Part shown: positions 45,829 through 56,357 of the stretch, piece by piece | Layout of the letters: every line of letters starts with the position of its first letter | How positions within the stretch are numbered: the first letter of the stretch is position 1 | Source: Emergomyces orientalis | Lineage: Eukaryota; Ascomycota; Eurotiomycetes; Onygenales; Ajellomycetaceae | Reading direction: 5' to 3' | DNA length: 64,000 nucleotides | NCBI GenBank assembly: GCA_002110485.1 | Contig: MOWL01000030.1 | Span: 1 to 64,000 of the forward strand | Translations under genes and position numbers: made by a program | Notes under the pieces: generated by a model | What the model was told of the DNA's origin: nothing | The model's input: the letters and a program-made list of their open reading frames with translations, nothing else | Database searches by the model: none

Positions 45829-48170
45829 ATGACTCCTCATCGCCGCCCTCTGTATTTCAACACAGGTGTGCGATCCAGTGCAAGCGAAAGGATCTCCTCA
45901 GCGAAACCGGTCGACATTTTCCATAGGCAGCTCAAAGAATACCGACCGTCTCCCCTCGTACCACTGCACAAGGTTGCAGAAGATGTTGGAGTCAAGGCGG
46001 TCTACGCAAAAGATGAAACCAACCGACTAGGGCTACCGGCAGTCAACATTCTCGGCGTGTCATGGGCAATCTTTCAAACTTTAGCAGATCGTCTGGGACT
46101 GCCAGAAGACGCTGATATCGAAGCAGTCAGGGCTCGTCTATCTGAAAAACCTGTTCCTTTATTTACTGCCTCGGAGGGTAATCATGGACTAGCTGTAGCA
46201 CGTATGGGTTTGTTTCTGGCAACTCCTGTCCAGATTCATATCCCAGCGCACACGAGTGCCGAAACCGCCACCCTCTTTCGCATGGAAAATGCAATAGTTG
46301 TCCAGTCCAGCGGGCCTATAGATGACGCACGTTTGGAAGCGCAAATTGCCTCCCAGGCAATAAATGGCATTTTAATTCAAGAGGAAGCTACAAACGGCTA
46401 TAGCGATATTCCACAAGTAGGTTGTAGTCCAATACCCTCCAAACTGCCTAATTCCATTACAGAACGATGCTGATAAAACTTGTATTTATATAGTTGATTG
46501 TTGAGGGTTACTCCACAATTATGCACGAGATTGACCAGCAGCTTGCGGGTGAGCAGCCAAGTCTTGTAGTCTGCCCTATTGGAAGTGGTTCGCTCGCCCA
46601 GACGGTTGTCACTCATTACAAAACACAAGAAAGGGGACCTACAGCTTTCATGGCAGTTGAGCCAGACACTTCTGGCGTCTTGTGGAAGAGCTTGGCAAAG
46701 GGGAACCTCGCTGTTGAAACAACCAGCGCAACTATCATGGCCGAACTCAACTGTGGGAGGCTTTCTGCAACTGCCTGGCCACTTCTCAAATCTGGAACCG
46801 ACGCAAGTATAACAGTCTCTGACTACGAGGCGCATCGGGCGAGCCTTGAGCTACAAACCCTGGGCATCGCAGCAGGACCTAGCGGTGCAGCTAGTCTAGC
46901 AGCTCTTCGTGTTCTCAAAACATCAGACAAAGCTCGCTTGGGGCTCAATCAGGATTCTATCATAATTCTCATGTGCACAGAAGGGGGTCCTACGAACTAT
47001 AACATCCCGAAGGATGTTGCATCTGACGACGTAATCGAGTTGACCCAGACACTGGTGCAGATCGACTCTTCGAATCCCGATTTCGGCTCCATTCCTGGCC
47101 CTGGCGAAACCTCCATTGCACAATATATTACCGCATGGCTTCAGCATCGCGACATCGAATACCATTGGATTGAGCCAACTCCAGGGCGTCCTTCCATTGT
47201 TGGCATTGCTCGCGGTTCTGGCGGTGGCAAGAGCCTCATGTTCAATGGGCATATGGACACTGTCACGCTCCTAGGCTACAATGGTGACCCTCTTAACGCT
47301 GTCATTTCCGATGGGAATCTTTATGGACGAGGCTCGGCGGATATGAAGAGTGGTCTTGCTGCCGGTATGGTGGCCATCACCAATGCCAAAGGAATGAGCT
47401 TGAGGGGAGATGTAATCCTCGCTGCAGTTGCGGACGAGGAGTCGGAAAGCCTTGGAACTGAGCAATTGTTGCAAGCAGGATGGCGTGCTGATGCGGCCAT
47501 TATTGCTGAACCGACCGAGATGGCGCTGATCAACAAACACAAGGGATTTGCATTATTTCAAGTTGACATATATGGCGTAGCGGCTCATGGATCCCGCGCG
47601 GATCTTGGTGTCGACGCCATCTGCAAAGCTGGGTATTTTCTTGTGGAACTCGACCGCCATGCTGAGGAACTCCGGAAGCGCTTTGATGACGGGGAACCAG
47701 AGACTGCAGCACCCAATATCCACGCTGGCGTCATAAGGGGTGGTGAAGAGATTGCATCCTATCCTGCTTGCTGTACCATCTCTATCGAACGCCGAACCGT
47801 TGCGGGCGAAACTGCCGAGACGGTAAGGCTTGAGCTACTAAACATCTTGAATAAGTTAGAAGCGACTGTCTCCGGCTTCAAGTTCGACCTGCGAGCGACC
47901 TTCTCGCGGGCCCCCTACTTCATCCCGCGCGATAACGAATTTGTTCAGCTTGTGGCCAAGCACGCAGCTCTGACGACGAGGGAGACCCCGCGAATAAAAG
48001 GCGAGACATATTGGACAGACATGGCATTACTAGGAGAGGCGGGTATCCCAGGATTGATCTGGGGCCCGAAGGGACATGGCTTGCATGCTAAAACCGAGTG
48101 GGTTGAGGTCGAATCGGTGCGACAACTTGCGGAAACGTTTGTGGCGGTTATGGCAGACTTTTGTAAATAG
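45829..48170 (+). CDS. Fusion protein: diaminopropionate ammonia-lyase-like domain and M20 amidohydrolase
   Basis: Two exons (45829-46416, 46494-48170) give 754 residues. Residues 1 to about 365 match fold-type II PLP enzymes of the diaminopropionate ammonia-lyase type: K-D-E-T-N-R-L-G-L-P-A, S-E-G-N-H-G at about 125 and the phosphate loop P-I-G-S-G-S-L-A-Q. The position of the Schiff-base Lys (A-F-K-x-L-G in relatives) is Asn 73. Residues from about 371 are an M20 metallo-amidohydrolase of the ArgE/DapE group with metal ligands and base in order: H449 (G-H-M-D-T), D479 (S-A-D-M-K-S-G), the E-E pair near 511 and a late H (H-A-K-T-E). M20 enzymes release amino acids from N-acyl forms. No targeting signal seen. 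The intron joint S-D-I-P-Q/L-I-V-E-G-Y restores the lyase core. Confidence 0.88.
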
Positions 48171-48366
48171 AGATGATATTTCAAGAGAATGTTACTATGT
48201 GATTTTTAACATGATTGCTCCTTTTCTGATAGGATTAGAACACAATAAAGGTTCGAATTTCCAAGATATTTTATTGGCTCGAGTTAAGGTAAAACTTTTT
48301 TTTTTCAATTTTCAATCTGAGGATTTTTTCTCGCTTCAAAACTACAATAAAAATTCCTAGTATATT

Positions 48367-49725
48367 CTAACCGGCGGGCTGATAGGTACTAAAATCATAC
48401 TCAACATCGTAATCCTCCGCATCAATTTCACCATCGGAAAGTTCGACATCCTGGAGATTTTCGCCATCATCTTCTTCCTCTTCAGTGAACCGATAATCCT
48501 TTTTTTGAATCTTCTTCCAAGCCGCGATTGTTTGCTTTCGTGTGAGGCAAAATGGGAGCTTGGAGAGTGGAACGCAGCCAGTATCTATCACCTCAACCGT
48601 CTGGCCTACAGAACTGGCAGTATCGGTGGCCATATCCATCAGAATAATGTGAATAAAGAATACCATTCCCTTCTTTGCAATGACGGTTTGACCTGGCACA
48701 AACATAGGAAAGTCCATCCATGTAGGAGCAAAAGTTGCACCCATGCTATACCCACAAGCATCAAACCTCTGCTCACGAAACCCATTCTCATCAGCAACCC
48801 GAGCGTAAGCTTCAGCAACTTCACCAATCGGTCTCCCAGGCTTGAGCGCGTCCATGGCAGCTTTCATTTGCAATACGTTGACCTCATGCATGCGCCTGGC
48901 TAGTTTCGTAATGCCGCCGATTGGGATAGTTCGCATTAAACAGGCGTGGTAATGTTTGTACACGCCAGCATGTTCCAAAGTGATTTGGCGTTCGATTCTT
49001 GACTTGCCCGTAGAGTATCGGGTCAGGACTCCCTTGTTTCCAGAAATAAGGATATTCTCATTGGCAGGATCGTCACCACCACCTTCATAGACTGTGCCCA
49101 CAATCTCCCTCCACAGGTCCCCCTCATAAGCTCCAGGCTTTGCTAACTTTAAAGCGCGGACCAGAGCAAAATCCGCCAGATAAGCGGCTTTGCGGATTTT
49201 GTTCATCTCAGCCGGAGACTTGACAATGCGCAGCTCCTGACCGAACAAGGTGCTATGGTCAACAAGGGTGCAAAGACCTTCTACAGCCTCCAGCAGCAAC
49301 TTTCCAATTCGAAGATTCAGAGTGCAAGAGTCAGGTTCGTAGCCGATTCTCTTTGTTGGGGAGTTGATGCCAAACTCTTCCAGCACCTCAGGGACCAGAG
49401 AAACTGGGTTGCTGTTGGCGGCGTCGCTTCGGATAAGGATATCTTCTCTCTTCAAAATTGAGGTATAGAGTGCCTGTCGAAGGTCGGGGAGACGGGTAAT
49501 TAAGCGCATTCTACCATCGTTATGGAAATACATGGCCTGGAAAAAGACGTAGCCAAAAGTGTCGAATCCGGTGAAGTAGTAAAGAGACTCTTGCTTGGTC
49601 ATGAGGAAGCCATCAAGCTTCTCTCGCTTCATGACCTCCAACGCGCGGTTCCGTCGTCCTTGTAACTCTTCCTCGGAGAAATGGAGGGCCTTCTTGAAGG
49701 CCGGGAGCTGCTTGAGGGTGGCCAT
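48367..49725 (-). CDS. M24-family hydrolase resembling ectoine hydrolase (DoeA/EutD)
   Basis: A single exon of 452 residues with a creatinase N-terminal domain (Y-Y-F-T-G-F-D at about 50) and an M24 pita-bread domain. Residues that mark bacterial ectoine hydrolases are present: H-A-G-V-Y-x-x-Y-H-A-C-L-M-R-T, A-C-G-Y-S-M-G-A-T-F-A-P-x-W-M-D and M-V-F-F-I-H-x-I-L-M-D. The usual M24 Asp-Asp metal pair is not seen at its standard place, as in that subgroup. DoeA opens ectoine to N-acetyl-diaminobutyrate. The last 50 residues form a very acidic tail not known to me in bacterial relatives. It is convergent with the fusion gene, 196 bases away. Function is by similarity and context; an Xaa-Pro peptidase or creatinase-like role is the alternative. 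Confidence 0.8.
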   Translation of the reverse strand: MATLKQLPAFKKALHFSEEELQGRRNRALEVMKREKLDGFLMTKQESLYYFTGFDTFGYVFFQAMYFHNDGRMRLITRLPDLRQALYTSILKREDILIRSDAANSNPVSLVPEVLEEFGINSPTKRIGYEPDSCTLNLRIGKLLLEAVEGLCTLVDHSTLFGQELRIVKSPAEMNKIRKAAYLADFALVRALKLAKPGAYEGDLWREIVGTVYEGGGDDPANENILISGNKGVLTRYSTGKSRIERQITLEHAGVYKHYHACLMRTIPIGGITKLARRMHEVNVLQMKAAMDALKPGRPIGEVAEAYARVADENGFREQRFDACGYSMGATFAPTWMDFPMFVPGQTVIAKKGMVFFIHIILMDMATDTASSVGQTVEVIDTGCVPLSKLPFCLTRKQTIAAWKKIQKKDYRFTEEEEDDGENLQDVELSDGEIDAEDYDVEYDFSTYQPAG

Positions 49726-50730
49726 TTTGAGTCAATTGTAATTCTTAAGTAGATGAATAGGAAGATCTTTGGCAGTCAAGAAGAGTTTTGGTCTCCAAAA
49801 AATGGGAAGGAAGCATTCGCACGGTTATATAGGAAGAGACCCTGGTGAGCCGGTGGATCAAGCGACGAGGATTAAAACCGACATCCATATAATTCTATCG
49901 CGAACATAAGTTCATCCACAGCTCACGGGGCCAACTTGTGGAAAATAGCCGCCAGATACGACGAGGGCAAGCATTTGGTCTGGTGTAGAGTCTCGTCCCT
50001 CATGCGAATAGTGACATCTTTGCCCCGCGTACCACGGTCATCTAGCCCTGCGGGGTAAATTGAATAAAGGCATTGTGGATCAGTTGCTTCCATCACAATA
50101 ATCAAGTTGGTGCCAACTTGAAAAATGGTGGCAGGAAGGAAGGGCGAGTGTGGCGGGCATCGGATCGCGCGATATCCCCATTGTCTCCAAGATCCGCTAA
50201 ATTAAGTTATGGCAATTCTTTGGGGCGGATCATTGCGTCAAGATTGTGGGGTATCTTTCCCCCAAAGGTACGCCGGTGGGCTTGCATTCAAAAAAGCGGA
50301 GAAATTCCAAAAGAATGGCGGTTTCTTTTTGCTCAGCGGAACTGGCGGGTACCTGGTGTGCGCATATTACGAATGGTTGAATGAGCTACGATGGTAGCCG
50401 GAACTTTGAACCAGTATCATGATGGCAGGACTACACCCGTAGCCATGGCCTAAACCCAGCCGGAGAACTAACTACCTGGCAGGGTCCAACTCCCTGAACG
50501 AAATTCAGCACGAGAAGATGTCAGTTAATTACACATGGCACTTTCAGTTACACTTCATTATTGATGTGGCAACAGCAGAACAATAATAGTATGAACATGG
50601 TTGGAATTAGCTACAATAATAAGGGTTGTCAAGACCATATTGTGTTTTTAGTTGATTCTTTCGCGCATATTTAAACAGAATGATTTTAGCATGTACAAAA
50701 GCGCGTCGTCTTGGAAAACCCCGGCGCCCT
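49726..50730. promoter_or_regulatory. Upstream region of the M24 gene and 3' flank of the dehydrogenase gene
   Basis: About 1 kb with no supported frame. It has an inverted GTGCCAAC..., GTTGGTG-type pairing near 50105-50120. Confidence 0.4.
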
Positions 50731-52419
50731 TCACAGCTTTGAGACTGATTCAACGGTAAGAGTACCTGTCTTTTGGATTAAATACTCCTCAATGGCAACG
50801 TCTTTGCCTGCTTCTTTTCCGTAACCAGACTCCTTGATCCCTCCAAACGGGGATTCTGCAGCTGAGGCATTACCTAAAATGGATGGTCAGAAAGGGGAAT
50901 CTCAAGAGGAGAAAATTCGAGAGAATCACGAACCTGTATTCATGCCAATCATACCAGCTTCAAGGCTCTCCAGTAGCCGCCAAGTCCGGTTGACATCGTT
51001 GGTGAAGAAGTAAGATGCGAGTCCCATGGATGTATCATTTGCTGCTTGGACAGCTTCCTCCTCAGTTTCAAACTTATAGAGTCCCAGGAGAGGGCCGAAA
51101 ATTTCCTCATGGGTTGTCAACATGGAGGAAGTCATCCCTGAGATAATTGTAGGCTCAAAGAAATAACCACTAAGGTTGGTGGGGCGTTTCCCACCACATA
51201 GCACCCTACCCCCCTTAGTGACTGCATCGGAGACGTGTCGCTCAAGCTTCTCAATACCTCGGGGGGTTGTGATTGCGCCCATTGTTGTGGAAGAGTCAGC
51301 GCCATGGCCAACGCGAAGCTTCTGCGTAGCTTTTAGCAGCTTCTGCGCAAACTCGTCATGCACTTGACTTTGGACATAGACTCTGTTTGCGTGTGTGCAC
51401 GCCTGTCCAGCTGTGCGCCACTTAAGTATCATGAGTGCAGCTACAGCGTGGTCAAGGTCCGCGTCATTGAAGACAATGAATGGGCAATTACCACCAAGCT
51501 CAAGGGTTAGCTTCTTCAGTCCATCAGAACAGTGGCGGGCCACGATTCTTCCCACAGCAGTGCTTCCAGTGAAAGTAACTTTGCGTACGAGAGGGTGCTT
51601 GCAAAGAGCCTCACTGACCGAAGGCGTATTGGGGTTGTCAGTCGTGATAACGTTCACAACACCAGAAGGAAAGCCAGCACGTAGAGCCAGGTCCGCCAGG
51701 GCCAGAACACTGAGGGGAGTCTCCGGGGATGGCTTCACAACCATAGAGCAACCGGCGGCCAGAGCAGCAGCAACTTTACGGATGATCATGGCGACGGGGA
51801 AGTTCCATGGCACAAGGGCAACGCTGACTCCAATGGGCTGCTTGACCACGAAAGTTCGACGCTCAGAGACGGATGGAATGGCAATGGAACCCCGAATCCG
51901 TTCTGCCTCGCCAGCAAACCACCAGGCAAAGCCAAGAGCATAATCGACTTCTCCGCGCGCCTCGCTAATCGGTTTGCCTGTTTCGTACACAACTAGGCGT
52001 GCCATGTCCTCGCGGCTTTTTGTTATGAGATCATACCATTTTAGAAGCATTTTTGCCCGCTGGCGTGGGTTGACATGGCGATATTTAAGGAATGCGGCGT
52101 GCGACGTGGTGACATATTCGTCAACATCTTGAACCCTATTGACTGGGCACGCAGCGAAGACTTGTCTGCTCCCTGGGTCTGATCAAAATTCAGCAAATAA
52201 TGCATCTTTACAGCTAGTATATTGAGCAAATGGCTAGCAGGGTGAATTGTTCACCTTCAACATCAAAGGTCTCCTGGGATCCTGATTGGACCCAGTTGCC
52301 ATTTAGCAATGAGCTCTCGTGGAAGAGGGACTGGTCGTCCAACTGCAAAATTTGTCAGTATTAGATGTGCGTGAAGAAGAACGTCCTAGACTCACTTGGA
52401 ATGGCAATTGGTGAGGCAT
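50731..52419 (-). CDS. Aldehyde dehydrogenase, succinate-semialdehyde dehydrogenase type, peroxisomal signal
   Basis: Four exons (52419-52396, 52342-52255, 52178-50934, 50873-50731) give 499 residues. The fold markers are complete: P-W-N-F-P, K-P-S-P-E-T-P, the NAD site F-T-G-S-T-A-V-G, the base in L-E-L-G-G-N and the catalytic Cys in G-Q-A-C-T-H-A-N-R. It oxidises a semialdehyde to the acid with NAD(P). Succinate semialdehyde is the usual substrate of this subgroup, and bacterial DoeC, which takes aspartate semialdehyde, is similar. The last residues are V-S-K-L, a PTS1 signal for peroxisomes. It is divergent from the amine oxidase gene. The first exon (eight residues) is supported by frame and splice signals. 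Confidence 0.92.
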
Positions 52420-53250
52420 GATAATATCTGAACAAGGCTTTATCTCTGGCAGATATAGATAAATTCAAGTTGTTCCAAAGTTTTGTGACGGCGCGCCAAA
52501 TGCCAACATATCTTTTGCGACATCATCGCGATGTTCAGAGAATGTCGACTTCTTATTATCTCGAGCGCACGGCATTGTCTCTCTCTATCGGCTCCCTTTA
52601 ACCGTCCCTAATGACTTTTTTTGATAACCCCAGGGTTGTTCTATTCGTCGGAGCGGAACCCCGAAAAAAGACAGGATCGATTGCCCGCCCGTTACGCTGC
52701 AAAAGTGGGGTGACATTCGCCCCTCTTGGCTTTACCTTTAGAGGTGCGATTTGCATCTCCGCATCCCCAGTAGCGGAGAGCAGGGTGGTCGAGACTTGTT
52801 ATCGATGTTGAGCCATGCCTTTAAAGGAGATCCGGAATACCCTCCAAAGGCATGGCGTCCTTCAGAAATTTTCACTTGAGCAAGTTAGCGGACTGAATAC
52901 GCCCAACTCGAGGATACAATCGCAGACCAGATGACGGCAAATCTTCGACCTTAAACCTTTGGAGGTAAGTCAACCCCGAGGCTACATCTAACCATGCTTT
53001 TTCGTGGCACTGGGTTTTGATCTTGATTTTGATTTTGGTCTTTGGTTAGTGATGGCTCGTTGTGACCCGTAGGACGACTGGATTATGTCTTTAGGAATTA
53101 ACCCTGACCTCTTCCTCAGTAGTTAAAAGTAGGAAAATATATAAAAGCTCCAGATTTTTCGCTTCGGATTCTTTCTGACTTTCTCGTCCAGTTTCAATTC
53201 CACACTCTAAATCCCGAAGCTCGTTCAGATATTCCCATTCCTCTGTGGCA
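52420..53250. promoter_or_regulatory. Divergent promoter region, dehydrogenase and amine oxidase
   Basis: About 830 bases between the two divergent starts, which would allow shared control. TATATAAAAG at 53138-53147 lies about 105 bases before the amine oxidase ATG and is a plausible TATA element. Confidence 0.5.
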
Positions 53251-55524
53251 ATGACTTCCGCTACACCCCATCCGTTTGACCCTCTTACCCCCGAGGAAAT
53301 TTCCAGAGTGCGTCAATCCTTATGTTATATTTCATTTTGCCTGTCTACCCATTGCTAAAACAGAGTTTACCTTATTCCAGGCTGGACGACTCGTTCGTCC
53401 GCACTTCGGTGGCCATGATCCCAATTTTCGGGTCATCACGTTACAAGAGCCGCCCAAAAAACAGATGATCCAGTATCTCGAGAAAGAGCATCGCAGGCAG
53501 ACCATTAGGGAGATTCCCACTCGTTCTGCACGTGTTGAGGTTGTGGTGAAAGGCCATAATGATGCCAACGAACTCTTCGAGCTCTTTGTTGATCTCCACA
53601 ACGACAAAGTCTCCCACAAGCAGCACCTCAAGGGAAAGCATTCTTACATTGATGCGGACTATATGAAAGCAGTCGAGACTGCTTGTCTAGCCAATGAAGA
53701 AGTGCAAGCTGAAATACGCTCCCTCGACCTTCCCGCAGGATCAACTGTTGTGGTTGAACCATGGGCTTATGCCACAGACGGAATGAATGACATGACCCAA
53801 CGAGTCTCAATGGTACGTTGTACCACACGCGTACCTGCGCCTGCGCCCCTCCACTCTCTTCTCAAGTTAACCAATATTTCAGTGTTGGTTCTACCTCCGT
53901 TTTGAGGAGAACCCAAATGCAAATTATTACGCATACCCTCTTGACATGTGCACAGAGGTTTCAGAGTCTCTCAAGGTCTCCAAGATCTATCGTTTACCGA
54001 CAAAACCGCACGGAAGAATCAATAATGAACAAAAACCCTTCGATCGCCGGAAAATTCGCCCAACAGCGGCTACGGAGTACCATCCTGACTTGAGACCAAG
54101 CCCAAGGACAACCACCAAGCCTTATCAGGTTGTTCAACCGGAGGGCCCATCGTTCTGTATCGGTGGAAATCACGTAGAGTGGGAGAAGTGGAGCTTCAGA
54201 GTAGGTTTTAACTACCGCGAAGGGTTGACGTTGCACGACCTTCGCTACGATGGCCGGAGCTTGTTTTACCGACTCTCTCTTGCTGAGATGTTTGTCCCTT
54301 ACGGCGACCCACGGGCTCCTTATCCTCGCAAGGCGGCATTTGACCTTGGAAATGACGGTGCTGGAATAAACGCCAATAATCTACAACTTGGCTGTGACTG
54401 CCTAGGTAGGTACCAGCTTAATGGGCCCGATGCTTGAGTATTGTTCTTGGACTCGACACTGACTCATTGTACTTTTTCAAGGGACCATCAAGTACTTCGA
54501 CGCCTACCATAATACGCCTTCTGGGGAGCCTTTGAAAATGCCAAACGTGGTGTGTTGCCATGAGCAGGATGACGGCATCTTATGGAAGCATACCAACTTC
54601 CGCACTCAAACACCCGTAGTGGCTCGCTCTCGTATCCTCGTTTTGCAGACTATCATTACAGTGAGCAACTACGAGTACATCCTAGCCTTCCATTTCTACC
54701 AAGATGCATCAATTTTTTACGAAGTCCGCGCCACTGGTATCCTGTCCACCGTACCCGCCGACATCGACACGAAGAACAAGTTTCTTTACGGCACGACTGT
54801 TGCACCAGGGGTTCTAGCACCTTACCACCAGCATCTCTTCAGCCTGCGCATCGACCCAGCAGTTGATGGCCATTCCAATTCCCTGGTGGTTGAAGAGTCA
54901 AAGGCCCTTCCCGTTGGAAATCCGTCTGTCCATAACCCATTCGGTGTAGGCTATTGCACCGAGAGTCAAACTGTCGAGGAAGAAGGGGGATTTGATCTCG
55001 ATATCACCCAGAACAGGACCTTCAAATTTGTCAACGAGAGCAAGATCAACCCTATAACGGGTACACCCGTTGGATTCAAGCTTCTCCCCGCTTACAGCCA
55101 AATGCTTCTCTCCCACCCTGAGTCGTATCATGCAAAGCGCTCAGAGTTTACTAAGCATGCCGTTTGGGTAACTCGTTATGAAGACCGGGATCACTTCCCT
55201 GCAGGCCAATATACCATGCAGTCTACTGGCGGTGACGGTATCGCGTCTGCCATTGCTAAACGAAAAGATTCGAAAACGGCTCAGTCAGTCAGAGACCAGG
55301 ATATCGTCATCTGGCACACTTTCGGATCGACGCACAACCCTCGCATCGAGGATTGGCCGGTTATGCCAAGCGAGAAACTCATGGTTGGGCTGAAACCCGT
55401 CAACTTCTTTTCTGGCAATCCAGGCTTGGATGTGGCTCCCTCGACTCAAGAGAGGAACAAGAGTGTTTTGTACACTGGCGACGATTCCAAGGCACCAGCA
55501 TCATGTTGTAACTCTAAACTATAG
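53251..55524 (+). CDS. Copper amine oxidase, peroxisomal
   Basis: Four exons (53251-53307, 53381-53812, 53883-54405, 54482-55524) give 684 residues, the usual length. The cofactor motif S-N-Y-E-Y at about 399-403 contains the Tyr (about 401) that becomes topaquinone. Copper ligands are in H-Q-H-L-F and later H-N-P-R-I-E-D-W-P-V-M-P. The catalytic Asp lies in A-A-F-D-L-G near residue 318. It oxidises primary amines to aldehydes with release of ammonia and hydrogen peroxide. The C-terminus N-S-K-L is a PTS1 signal, fitting peroxide release in peroxisomes and matching the neighbouring dehydrogenase. Starting at 53251 gives the normal short N-terminus D-P-L-T-P-E-E-I. Confidence 0.94.
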
Positions 55525-56357
55525 TTTCTTGTTGTGAAATCGCTTGCCTAGCTAGACAAATATTAATGCAAGAGTAGACCAAAATTGATTATTTTTCATA
55601 TTTTGAATGTTGTCGGAGTGCATTATGCAAGAAGTGGTAGTTAAATACACGGTTCTAAATTCCATTGAGGAACACCAATGCAGGCAATAATGTCGTTGAT
55701 AGATTATATGAGAGGGGATTCACTGAGAGTCACTATTTATTGGCACGTGCTCTAGCTGTATTTGATTTATTTACAGTTGGCGGAGTTGGAGGACAAACAA
55801 CCTCCTCCCTATGCTCATACGCCACTACAACGCAACACTAGAACAACGGGGTATTGTCTTTTGGGGGCAAGTCATTCCTCTGAGTTTGGCTTTAACAGCA
55901 AAAGGTAAGCAAGTTATGGTCGATGTCCAGCTATCTAGGCAGATGTAGTGAGGTCTCCATTGTAAGGCACGTTTGTTTGGCTGTTCGATTCTCTCACTCA
56001 ATACCAACGAGCATCAAGATAGATGCGACATCAACTAACGGGAGGTGTAGATCTGCCTCGCACGATCACCACAGACGGTGATTCCTAACAATCTGGCATC
56101 CAGGCCATTGACCAAGTGGTTCCCAAGAAAACCTATCCCCGCATTTTTTGAGTTCCCCGCAGCTGGGAAAACATGTTTGCATAGGTGGCTAGGTATGGGG
56201 ATCTCGCCGGTGTCCATATGACTGCCCAAATTCGCCAGATTTCTCATAGGCCAAACTAGCTAATTTGTTATCCTTTGATATCCATATATAGGAGCTCGAG
56301 CATGTCGATATCGCGAAGAACTCTCTTCCAAGCTTTATATTCGACAGCACCCTCACA
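55525..56357. other. Intergenic region
   Basis: Three-prime flank of the amine oxidase and upstream region of the COP9 gene. No supported gene. It is the right border of the probable catabolic cluster. Confidence 0.6.
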
